This document shows, in pieces, positions 35,346 through 45,418 of a stretch of DNA of 64,000 nt. The notes beneath the pieces are model-generated. The model ran no database searches and was not told where the DNA came from. It saw nothing but the letters and a program-made list of their open reading frames with translations. The first letter of the stretch is position 1; the number at the start of each line of letters is the position of its first letter. This DNA comes from Paulinella micropora (taxonomy: Eukaryota; Cercozoa; Imbricatea; Euglyphida): contig BJOX01000233.1 in the NCBI GenBank assembly GCA_009731375.1, forward strand, positions 71,011 to 135,010, given 5' to 3'. The position numbers and the translations under genes are program-made.

Positions 35346-35978
35346 CACAAGCTCAGTTGAACAAGCAATGTCAGGCTTTCAAGTTCGAATTCAACTTTTA
35401 AAAATAATTGTTAATATATATAGTTCTAGTGTTTTTCTAATTATTAATCATAGTACTGCTAGCGACATTCAAGTGCCAAAAAAAAAATGATTTTTCTGTT
35501 TTGAGTAAGTTTTTTTGTTTTGGTTGAAAATTGAGTTTTCTCTGAGTTTTTAAGTTTTGAATGAAATAATTAGTTTTTGTTCGGATACCCGCCGCTTTGA
35601 AATCGAACCGGCAGTTGAGATGAAGTTCGCAAGCTTTGGTTGTGACTAGGATTTATTCACTTTCAGTTATTAATATATACTTTTGAAGTTTTAGACTCCC
35701 GTCAAGTTAAGCATTGAAACTCTGTTAAGTAAAAAAAATAATCATATAGTGTAATCAACGTCTGTCACGAGTCTTATTAATATTACTACTATTGATAACT
35801 TAGCCTGTTATTAATACAATATAAAGGACAGCAGGCAAGTAGGTAGGCAGGTAGAATCCAGATAGTTAAATAGGGCGAGGCAGGATCTGGTATAACGTAG
35901 GCAGAGAGACTTAGTGGAAAGGACAGTTGTGTGATTTGCTTCGTCAACTATTACTATTAATATGAATATTAATAAATA
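35346..35978. other. AT-rich non-coding region
   Basis: No gene or RNA recognised. Contains short cagg/gtagg repeats near 35835-35850. Confidence 0.45.
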
Positions 35979-36816
35979 TCATGGAATGCAGTGTCCGTAC
36001 TGCGCCGCCATTGATTCTAAACTGGTTGCATTTGCAAACCCCCTATAGATCTCAGTCAAAAAACTTTCATTTCCTCGATGAGCCTGCATAAATTCTTTGA
36101 CATTCGAAAACACCAACTCGCACGGATTAAATTCAGGCGAGTAAGCCGGCAGAAAGACAAGCGAGATACCGAGGGCAGGCAAAAGAGCATGCAGGAGCGG
36201 CTTGATGGCGGCTGCGTAATGGATCTTGGCATTATCAAGCACCAGGTTATCACCCGCCACCAGAAGACCGTTCGCTATGGCATCCAGAATGCTATTCAAA
36301 AAATCAACAGCATTATTGCTACCCAACCTAACGGAAAGCAGTGCACCCCCTCGTGGATGAACCAACGACGTCAGGTAAGTAACACTGTATGTTACATCAA
36401 CATGCTCAGACATGTCCCTTCCCAGTACGACCTAAAAGATCAACCAAAAACAAATAATGTGTCAAGACTCAGAATCTGATATTTAGCGGTGATATAAACT
36501 TTCGAAGGGAAACAGTTATCATAGTTAAATGAGGAGGAAAAAAAACAGGAAATTTTTTTGAAAGAAAGAAAATTAGAAAACCAAGAAGGATGGGGGGGGG
36601 GGGGCTCAAAATCAAAAGAATAAACCATGTACAAGAGATGCTAGCATATGCACCCGAGTTCCCCGCGCTGACCGGCAGTTCCGACGCCGGTATGAATCAT
36701 AATTCCTGAAAGAAGCTTCGTCAAGAAATTTCAAGCGCGCAGGATCTACTTCCGCCACCCAATCTACATACCCGTACATTCGCAGAATGTTGCGGACAGT
36801 GTATTTCAAGGGGGAA
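35979..36816 (-). pseudogene. Tc1/IS630-type (DDE) transposase, 5' truncated by gap, with probable intron
   Basis: Exon 36633-36816 reads an HTH-linker region and the first catalytic Asp in LKFLDEASF, then RRRNCRSARGTRV. Exon 35979-36431 has the second Asp in LVLDNAKIH and the Glu in SPEFNPCELVFSNVK; 38 residues separate them, a DD38E-like spacing. The 201-bp interval 36432-36632 starts GTACAT, ends TTGATCTTTTAG, and splices in phase 0 into the expected segment. The 5' part is lost in the gap at 36817. The enzyme would cut and paste a TIR-flanked element; no TIRs were identified. Whether it is a live gene or a relic is unknown. Confidence 0.65.
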
Positions 36817-37488
36817 NNNNNNNNNNNNNNNNNNNNNNNNNNNNNNNNNNNNNNNNNNNNNNNNNNNNNNNNNNNNNNNNNNNNNNNNNNNNNNNNNNNN
36901 NNNNNNNNNNNNNNNNNNNNNNNNNNNNNNNNNNNNNNNNNNNNNNNNNNNNNNNNNNNNNNNNNNNNNNNNNNNNNNNNNNNNNNNNNNNNNNNNNNNN
37001 NNNNNNNNNNNNNNNNNNNNNNNNNNNNNNNNNNNNNNNNNNNNNNNNNNNNNNNNNNNNNNNNNNNNNNNNNNNNNNNNNNNNNNNNNNNNNNNNNNNN
37101 NNNNNNNNNNNNNNNNNNNNNNNNNNNNNNNNNNNNNNNNNNNNNNNNNNNNNNNNNNNNNNNNNNNNNNNNNNNNNNNNNNNNNNNNNNNNNNNNNNNN
37201 NNNNNNNNNNNNNNNNNNNNNNNNNNNNNNNNNNNNNNNNNNNNNNNNNNNNNNNNNNNNNNNNNNNNNNNNNNNNNNNNNNNNNNNNNNNNNNNNNNNN
37301 NNNNNNNNNNNNNNNNNNNNNNNNNNNNNNNNNNNNNNNNNNNNNNNNNNNNNNNNNNNNNNNNNNNNNNNNNNNNNNNNNNNNNNNNNNNNNNNNNNNN
37401 NNNNNNNNNNNNNNNNNNNNNNNNNNNNNNNNNNNNNNNNNNNNNNNNNNNNNNNNNNNNNNNNNNNNNNNNNNNNNNNNNNNNNNNN
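36817..37488. other. Assembly gap (672 N)
   Basis: Unknown sequence between the transposase exon and a GA array (37489-37523). Confidence 0.95.
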
Positions 37489-37524
<36 letters not shown>

Positions 37525-37540
37525 AGATGATTAGCACTAC

Positions 37541-37627
37541 CTGCTTCCCATAGAAGAAACACGCTCCATTCCAAGGCGATTTGGGCTTCGGGTGTGAGTG
37601 TTTGATAACGATGCCCACCATGGAGTC
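37541..37627 (-). CDS. Isolated candidate exon of unknown minus-strand gene
   Basis: An 87-bp open segment (29 codons: DSMVGIVIKH through FFYGKQ) bounded by TATATTTTTACAG upstream and GTAGTGC downstream, good acceptor and donor signals. It lies on the same strand as the transposase beyond the gap and could be its upstream exon or belong to another gene. No domain was recognised. Confidence 0.35.
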
Positions 37628-37840
37628 CTGTAAAAATATATGTAAATAACGTTTAAAAAGTTTTTGGTTCATGCACTGGATATCGGTCCGTGGACCAGTC
37701 AAGCGGTGGACCTGGATGTGCTCCTTGCAACTTTCCCAACCAGTACCACGCCTTCCAGTACGTCACATTCTAGTAAAAACATGTTCAAGATCTATGTGAT
37801 TATATATACAAGACGATGTGCAATTCAGTATAAAATGAAT

Positions 37841-39118
37841 GTGAAAAATGAATGTGAAAAATGAATGTGAAAAATAAATATGAAAAATGAATAAAATGAA
37901 TATGAAAAATGAATTTGAAAATGAATATGAAAAATGAATATGAAAAATGAATATGAAAAATGAATATGAAAAATGAATATGAAAAATGAATATGAAAAAT
38001 GAATATGAAAAATGAATATGAAAAATGAATATGAAAAATGAATGTGAAAAATGAATATGGAAAATGAATATGAAAAATGAATATGAAAAATGAATATGAA
38101 AAATGAATATGAAAAATGAATATGAAAAATGAATATGAAAAATGAATATGAAAAATGAATATGAAAAATGAATATGAAAAATGAATATGAAAAATGAATA
38201 TGAAAAATGAATATGAAAAATGAATATGAAAAATGAATATGAAAAATGAATATGAAAAATGAATATGAAAAATGAATATGAAAAATGAATATGAAAAATG
38301 AATATGAAAAATGAATATGAAAAATGAATATGAAAAATGAATATGAAAAATGAATATGAAAAATGAATATGAAAAATGAATATGAAAAATGAATATGAAA
38401 AATGAATATGAAAAATGAATATGAAAAATGAATATGAAAAATGAATATGAAAAATGAATATGAAAAATGAATATGAAAAATGAATATGAAAAATGAATAT
38501 GAAAAATGAATATGAAAAATGAATATGAAAAATGAATATGAAAAATGAATATGAAAAATGAATATGAAAAATGAATATGAAAAATGAATATGAAAAATGA
38601 ATATGAAAAATGAATATGAAAAATGAATATGAAAAATGAATATGAAAAATGAATATGAAAAATGAATATGAAAAATGAATGTGAAAAATGAATGTGAAAA
38701 ATGAATATAAAAAATAAATATGAAAAATGAATATGAAAAATGAATGTGAAAAATGAATATGAAAAATGAATATGAAAAATGAATTTGAAAAATGAATATG
38801 AAAAATGAATGTGAAAAATGAATATGAAAAATGAATGTGAAAAATGAATATGAAAAATGAATATGAAAAAGTGAATGTGAAAAATGAGTGCGAAAAATGA
38901 ATATGAAAAATGAATATGAAAAATGAATATGAAAAATGAATATGAAAAATGAATATGAAAAATGAATATGAAAAATGAATATGAAAAATGAATATGAAAA
39001 ATGAATATAAAAAATGAATATGGAAAATAAATATGGAAAATAAATATGAAAAATGAATATGAAAAATGAATATGAAAAATGAATATGAAAAAATCTGAAA
39101 ATTGAATATGAAAAATGA
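37841..39118. repeat. 13-bp minisatellite, about 95 copies
   Basis: Tandem gaatatgaaaaat units over 1.28 kb, highly uniform in the middle and degenerate at both edges (gtgaaaaatg variants). Because 13 is not divisible by 3, every frame cycles through the same 39 bases; on the minus strand none of them contains a stop, giving an artefactual Phe/Ile/Ser/His ORF of several hundred codons. Confidence 0.97.
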
Positions 39119-39136
39119 ATATGAGAGAGAGAGAGC

Positions 39137-39228
<92 letters not shown>

Positions 39229-39229
39229 G

Positions 39230-39272
<43 letters not shown>

Positions 39273-39295
39273 GAGGGAGAGGGAGAGAGAGAGAG

Positions 39296-39357
<62 letters not shown>
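39119..39357. repeat. GA and GATA microsatellites
   Basis: (GA)n with (GATA)n blocks at 39190-39240 and 39298-39356. Confidence 0.95.
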
Positions 39358-39632
39358 AATATCGACTAATGTCAGAAAAAAGGAGCTTCTGATTTCGTCA
39401 ACCAGGAAGTCTGTGGGTAAAGTATTAACCCGATGCCCAGCTAAGCCGTGATGTTTGCACGGAAGGGACTGATACAGGCAATACCAAAGCTCCCTAGTAC
39501 CAGGCGGGGCCAGGGCTCGTTCCATAAAGCGCCCCTTGCAGAACGAGCTCCCACCTCCATTACAGAGGGCCCAGTAAGCAGATGGAGTTTCGAGACTGTT
39601 CGACAGTCTAGTATAAACCGACAGAGCACTGT
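39358..39632. other. Unique 275-bp island between GATA arrays
   Basis: Non-repetitive sequence bounded on both sides by GATA repeats. Such an arrangement is typical of a short interspersed element with a microsatellite tail, but no clear pol III A and B boxes at proper spacing were found. Confidence 0.35.
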
Positions 39633-40345
<713 letters not shown>

Positions 40346-40545
40346 GGCAAGCAAAGCACAAGAAAAGCTTCATATACATGATTTTTTCGGTCAGAGGTGG
40401 ACATAACTTCATGTCGGGAATTTTTGTTCTTTCGGATTCGATGACAATGAGGACCACTCAAGGCCGTGAAAAAAAAACGGCACGAGGAAAAAACTTAACC
40501 AAAAAAGGGACAGAACTAACCGAAAACTGTTACATGATACAAACA

Positions 40546-40760
40546 TACAAACATACATACATACATACATACACAGATACATACATACATACTACATACA
40601 TACGTGTATACATACATACATACATACGTACATACATATGTACATACATACATACACTAGATACATACATCTAGCTATAGTACGTATATACATGTACACA
40701 CATACATATCATATACATACATACATACATACATGCATATGTACATACGAATACGTATAT
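40546..40760. repeat. ATAC tetranucleotide array
   Basis: (CATA)n with interruptions, followed by AT-rich DNA with tagtacta motifs to about 40940. Confidence 0.9.
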
Positions 40761-41005
40761 ATACATACATAATACATACAATAGTATATACAGATATACC
40801 TAGTCTCTAGAATAATATAAAAACAACATTCATACCTAGTATACGTACTGGACGTATACGTACTAGTAGCTACTAGAGCTATAGCAGATATATATGTACT
40901 AGATATATACTAGGGTATATACAGATATGGTTACCACTAATACTAGTGTACACGTACGTTGTAAGAAATTATCAAAACATCAGTAGTAGTTTTACCCATT
41001 TTCTA

Positions 41006-42310
41006 GCTGCTTCTGCGACGCCCAAATCCCTAGCTTCCACTCCCAGCGAATATCTAAACTGGAATGCATCCCTTTCATCCAGAGAGGCTGTGGGCAATTG
41101 TCTCCTAACCGCAGACGACAACATGCTAATGTTGAGAAAGCGACAGCATGTTCGGAAGGCACAGGCCGCGGTGTCTGGAATTCGGGGCTGGGACGCTAAA
41201 TTCAAAGTTTATATTCAGAGACAGCTGAGGCCTGACACTCGCAAGGATGACCAAACACTGATAATTATATTGTGCACACACGTGTAAGATAACGGTAAGA
41301 ATCTACCAATTGGGCAAAAAATACAGTCTGAGATGGTTGCAAGGAAATATTAGTGTCAAAAATAAAAATTACAGTTTAAAGTGGTTGCAAGATTCTACCA
41401 CTAACGAAATCCATTGTGCAACGCACGAATTTCTTTTTGAAATTTTCAAGGGCCCACCCCTAACCCTAACATCGAAATTTTCTATTCTTGTACAGGTCAT
41501 AATCAACCAACAAAGCATCTAAAGAAAGCAATTTCGATCCAAGATAAAATTCGGAACTATGGCACCTCGCTGCTGTCATCACGACAAATGATCGTAATAT
41601 TTTTATTTCTGACAGATGGATGAAAGCGTTTATCGCATGGCGGAATACGGCTTGGAAGATATCACTGACCTCAAAAAAACTCAGCTGAACATCGGTAACA
41701 GGTTTTTTTCACAATGCGACCTTTTTTGTAGAATCTAGTAGCTTAATTACTGATATCATTGGATTGTTTTGCAGCGAAAGACCCGGCAGTTTTCAACGAA
41801 ACTCCGGACCCTAAACAAGCAGAATATTTGCGAGGAACGAAATCGTCTGGTCTGAAGGCTGTACTGCGAAACAAGTTTGAAAAGATCGGCAGGGCAAGAA
41901 TCACATTGGGCCAAATCGCAGAGGAGCTGCGAGAGTATCGGGCGAAGAACATCGTCGGCAAGGCGGAGCCGGCAGGTGGTTGGGGCGACCTCAAAGACCC
42001 AGACACTAACAAAAAGATCATTTGCACCAGCAGGGGAGAATACAACCTCGAGGTGACAAACACACAAACATTACACACACATACATATATATGCATACAC
42101 TCACACATACATGCATACAAACATACATACATAGATACATACATACATACGTATACCACGATGTATGTATTGTACAATATAATGCTAGTAATATATTAAT
42201 GATGTATACAGGTGAGACGCTGTGTTGCGGCAGCAAAAATTAAGAAGTCTGGAAAGGCATGCAAAAACTACCTGGTTGCAATCGTTACCAAACTGAAGAT
42301 AGAGAATAAG
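41006..42310 (+). CDS. Spliced gene of unknown function (partial model)
   Basis: Three exons fit together in frame: 41616-41694, 41775-42052 and 42212-42310, with introns GTAACA...TTTTGCAG (phase 1) and GTGACA...ATACAG (phase 0); the last exon is followed by GTGATT. A likely upstream exon lies within 41006-41240 (open, basic, ending in KVYIQRQLRPD) but its donor is unclear. The product reads MDESVYRMAEYGLEDI early, GRARITLGQIAEELREYRAK in the middle and a Lys-rich KIKKSGKACKNY end. No family was recognised. The second intron contains an ACAT microsatellite. Real splice signals make this the clearest host-type gene beside the viral block. The 3' end was not found. Confidence 0.5.
42062..42160. 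repeat. ACAT microsatellite inside an intron
   Basis: (ACAT)n in the second intron of the spliced gene. Confidence 0.85.
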
Positions 42311-42508
42311 GTGATTTAAATATAATACATCAATACATATACATACATACATACGTACATCAATCTGTCTTATTTTACTGGTTGGCCTGAAAGAACATGA
42401 TGCCAATTTACCCAAAACGTGATAATCCATTGCCATTTTGTCCCTTGCGGACTGGCATTATTGGCATTAGTCACCCGGCCGGCTCAGTCCGGGAAAGTGG
42501 CATTTGCG

Positions 42509-42522
42509 CGTGAATATTCACG
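42509..42522. other. Perfect 14-bp palindrome
   Basis: CGTGAATATTCACG. Perfect palindromes are the type of site cut by telomere resolvases, but 14 bp is short and this may be chance. Confidence 0.3.
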
Positions 42523-42702
42523 ACCAGTAAAATTCACTGGTTTTTGCGGCTGGTGGCACGCACACACAAGTGCGGGTCCTCTTATTTTTGAAACACGTGC
42601 CAGCCACACATTTTTTTCCACAAAAAACAGATGACTGACTAAACCCTAAACCCTTGCGGTTTTTTGTCTCGCCTGTGTGTGTAGTGTGTGTGTGCGTGCG
42701 TT

Positions 42703-43040
42703 CTGCTACTGCTGGGCAGTGCAGGCGTGCGTCCAAGGACTCCCCGGAAGCGAGTCTAGCTCCTGCCGGGCAGGCCGACAAACGCACGCTGGGCCTGGTC
42801 AACAGTGCGGGCGTGTGTGTGTACGCGTGTTCTCGTGTGCTCTCGCGTGTTCTAGCTTGTGTGTGCGTGTCCTGCCACTGCTGGGCGGGGCAGGCGTGTG
42901 TTCAAGGACTCCCCGGAAGCGAGTCTAGCTCCGGCCGGGTAGGCCGACAGACGCACGCTGAGCCTGGTCAACAGTGCGGGCGTGTGTGTGTGTGCGCGTG
43001 TTCTCGTGTGCTCTGGCGTGCTCTAGTGTGTGTGTGTGCT
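42703..43040. repeat. 169-bp tandem duplication upstream of first viral-type ORF
   Basis: Units 42703-42871 and 42872-43040 share caaggactccccggaagcga and the GTCAACAGTGCGGGCG block, ending in GT-rich tails. Divergence is only a few percent. Confidence 0.85.
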
Positions 43041-43086
43041 TGTGCGTGTAGTCTCGAAGAGCTTGGCAAGAACAGTTTAAATCACA

Positions 43087-43922
43087 ATGGCGTCTTGTAG
43101 TAGTTCCCAAATGGCTGTCAGTCTATCCGCCGCTGCTGCAGAGGCCGTGGTAGTTCCAGAGGCAAGTTTTGGATGCGAGTTTAGCTCCACGCCACAACAG
43201 GCCAAGGAACTGCTGCGGTCCTTGCAGCTGAGCGAGGATGGCCAAAGTCTATTTGCGGCAGTTGCGGACATATCAGTCTCGAGTGTGCCCTTGACATACG
43301 ATGACCTGGAAGCAGACACACACTCTGACGCCAGCTCAGACACGGTGCCGTACCAGGACAGCACTCCTCCTGCCTCGCCCCGTGCAGACGGCTGGTCCGA
43401 GCTCAAAACCGAAAACAGAACGTACCTCTATCTGATGTATGATCCCTGGTTTCAATACCACGACAGAGACGAGATCCTATTGGGCCTGCAGTCGCAACGC
43501 ACCGATGTGAAAAGAGCGCAATGTGATCAGGTAGTGAGGAAGATAGACGACTTCCTTAGCGAGCACTCGGGACAGGCTCACGACATGCGCGAGCGGCATC
43601 TCAGGGCAGCCGTCGCGGTCAGTGAAAAGAGAGTGAGAGCGTACGAAAACCTGAAAGAACGCCTGGGGCGGGAGCCCACAGAGGACGAGCGCCAACAGGC
43701 AAGTGCATGCGCAGAGGCGCACTGGCCGCAGCACGGCGCGGACGAGGTACCACTGGGCACAGGCGCCCTCTTGCAAGAACAGGGCAGCGGCCGCCGAGAC
43801 TGCGTCACTCATGCGTACTTGAACCTGCTGCCACCCTTGCCGCTCCAGCCAGGCGAGCTAAACCCCAAAAAGAAATCTAGCTATCGCCGGCGCCTGGCAC
43901 GCAGCGTGCACACAGCGTCCGT
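43087..43922 (+). CDS. Unknown protein at the left end of the viral block (3' truncated by gap)
   Basis: Open from the ATG at 43087 for 278 codons until the N gap. The N-terminus is Ser/Ala rich. A middle region (ENRTYLYLMYDPWFQYHDRDE) is followed by charged helices (EKRVRAYENLKERLGREPTEDERQQA) and a basic C-terminal stretch. No family was recognised. The lack of introns, high GC and strand match with the genes beyond the gap suggest it belongs to the virus, but this is inference. The reading frame beyond the gap is unrelated tandem-repeat DNA. Confidence 0.5.
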
Positions 43923-44732
43923 NNNNNNNNNNNNNNNNNNNNNNNNNNNNNNNNNNNNNNNNNNNNNNNNNNNNNNNNNNNNNNNNNNNNNNNNNNNNNN
44001 NNNNNNNNNNNNNNNNNNNNNNNNNNNNNNNNNNNNNNNNNNNNNNNNNNNNNNNNNNNNNNNNNNNNNNNNNNNNNNNNNNNNNNNNNNNNNNNNNNNN
44101 NNNNNNNNNNNNNNNNNNNNNNNNNNNNNNNNNNNNNNNNNNNNNNNNNNNNNNNNNNNNNNNNNNNNNNNNNNNNNNNNNNNNNNNNNNNNNNNNNNNN
44201 NNNNNNNNNNNNNNNNNNNNNNNNNNNNNNNNNNNNNNNNNNNNNNNNNNNNNNNNNNNNNNNNNNNNNNNNNNNNNNNNNNNNNNNNNNNNNNNNNNNN
44301 NNNNNNNNNNNNNNNNNNNNNNNNNNNNNNNNNNNNNNNNNNNNNNNNNNNNNNNNNNNNNNNNNNNNNNNNNNNNNNNNNNNNNNNNNNNNNNNNNNNN
44401 NNNNNNNNNNNNNNNNNNNNNNNNNNNNNNNNNNNNNNNNNNNNNNNNNNNNNNNNNNNNNNNNNNNNNNNNNNNNNNNNNNNNNNNNNNNNNNNNNNNN
44501 NNNNNNNNNNNNNNNNNNNNNNNNNNNNNNNNNNNNNNNNNNNNNNNNNNNNNNNNNNNNNNNNNNNNNNNNNNNNNNNNNNNNNNNNNNNNNNNNNNNN
44601 NNNNNNNNNNNNNNNNNNNNNNNNNNNNNNNNNNNNNNNNNNNNNNNNNNNNNNNNNNNNNNNNNNNNNNNNNNNNNNNNNNNNNNNNNNNNNNNNNNNN
44701 NNNNNNNNNNNNNNNNNNNNNNNNNNNNNNNN
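43923..44732. other. Assembly gap (810 N)
   Basis: Separates the 43087 ORF from tandem repeats. The right edge starts in a G-rich repeat unit, so the gap may hide more repeat copies. Confidence 0.95.
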
Positions 44733-45130
44733 GGGGGGGGGGGTCCGAGAAAAAAGTGTGATTTTGGGGGGGGGGGGGTACCCCGGCCAAAAAGTTGTCA
44801 TAAGTGTCATAAATGTCATAACAAAAATTTAGCTAAAAATTAAAGGAAAAACCCGGCCAAAAAGGGGAGGGGATCACCACCCACCCTTTTTCCCGGGTGG
44901 CCGGCGCCATGAGACATTTATGACAACTTTTTGGGCCAGGTGGCGGGGGTGGGGGTCGGAAAAAAATAGGTGGTTTGGGAGGGGGGGGGGGTCCCTCGGT
45001 CCAAACCGTGTCATAAGTGTCATAAATGTCATAAAAAGTTTTAGCAAAAAAATAAGGGAAAATACGGACAACACACACACACCAACCACCACCACCACCA
45101 CCCACCCTTTTTCCTGGTGGCCGGCGGCAG
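44733..45130. repeat. About 213-bp tandem repeat with TGTCATAA iterons
   Basis: Two diverged units. Each has a G-rich start, a tgtcataagtgtcataaatgtcata block (from 44796 and 45009), and a cacccaccctttttcc-tggtggccggcg end. In the first unit, 44785-44810 is repeated in inverted form at 44913-44937 (ggcc-aaaaagttgtcataa). Directly and inversely repeated short iterons suggest an origin or a terminal repeat of the viral genome. Confidence 0.7.
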
Positions 45131-45418
45131 TCAATACCCACCACTCGACCGAACTTTTTTGGAGGGGCCGGCCGGTCGCACGAGCCTCGGCGGTTTCGTC
45201 GTCGTGTCTCGGTCACAACCCTCGAGTTTCGATCGAGGGCAAGTGGTAGCAGCCGGAACGAGACCATTGCCATTTTTGCAATTGCCTTTGTGGACAAATC
45301 CGCGGAAACTTACCGCGCCGCAAACCAGGGCAAATTTTCGCGAAACTTTTATTTGCCTGTACACACGCGCACAGCCGTATTTTTTTTATTGTCTAGGCTT
45401 ATTACCGGTGAACCAGCG

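Larger units (their letters stand above)
42311..43086. other. Host-virus transition region
   Basis: No gene. Composition changes from AT-rich intronic DNA to GC/GT-rich DNA here, with a 14-bp palindrome and a 169-bp tandem duplication. The left boundary of the viral block should lie in this interval or in the gap at 43.9 kb. Confidence 0.4.

Noticed and set aside
37841-39118. Minisatellite as a CRISPR array
   Set aside because: Contiguous 13-bp units without unique spacers, in eukaryotic DNA.
39358-39632. SINE with pol III promoter
   Set aside because: Only weak A- and B-box-like strings at wrong spacing; kept as an unassigned island.
42630-42660. CTAAACCCTAAACCC as telomere repeat remnant
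   Set aside because: Only two units; too short to support a telomeric origin or fusion.
43858-44832. ORFs crossing the 810-N gap
   Set aside because: Open only because N codons lack stops; the repeat DNA on the right edge is not coding.
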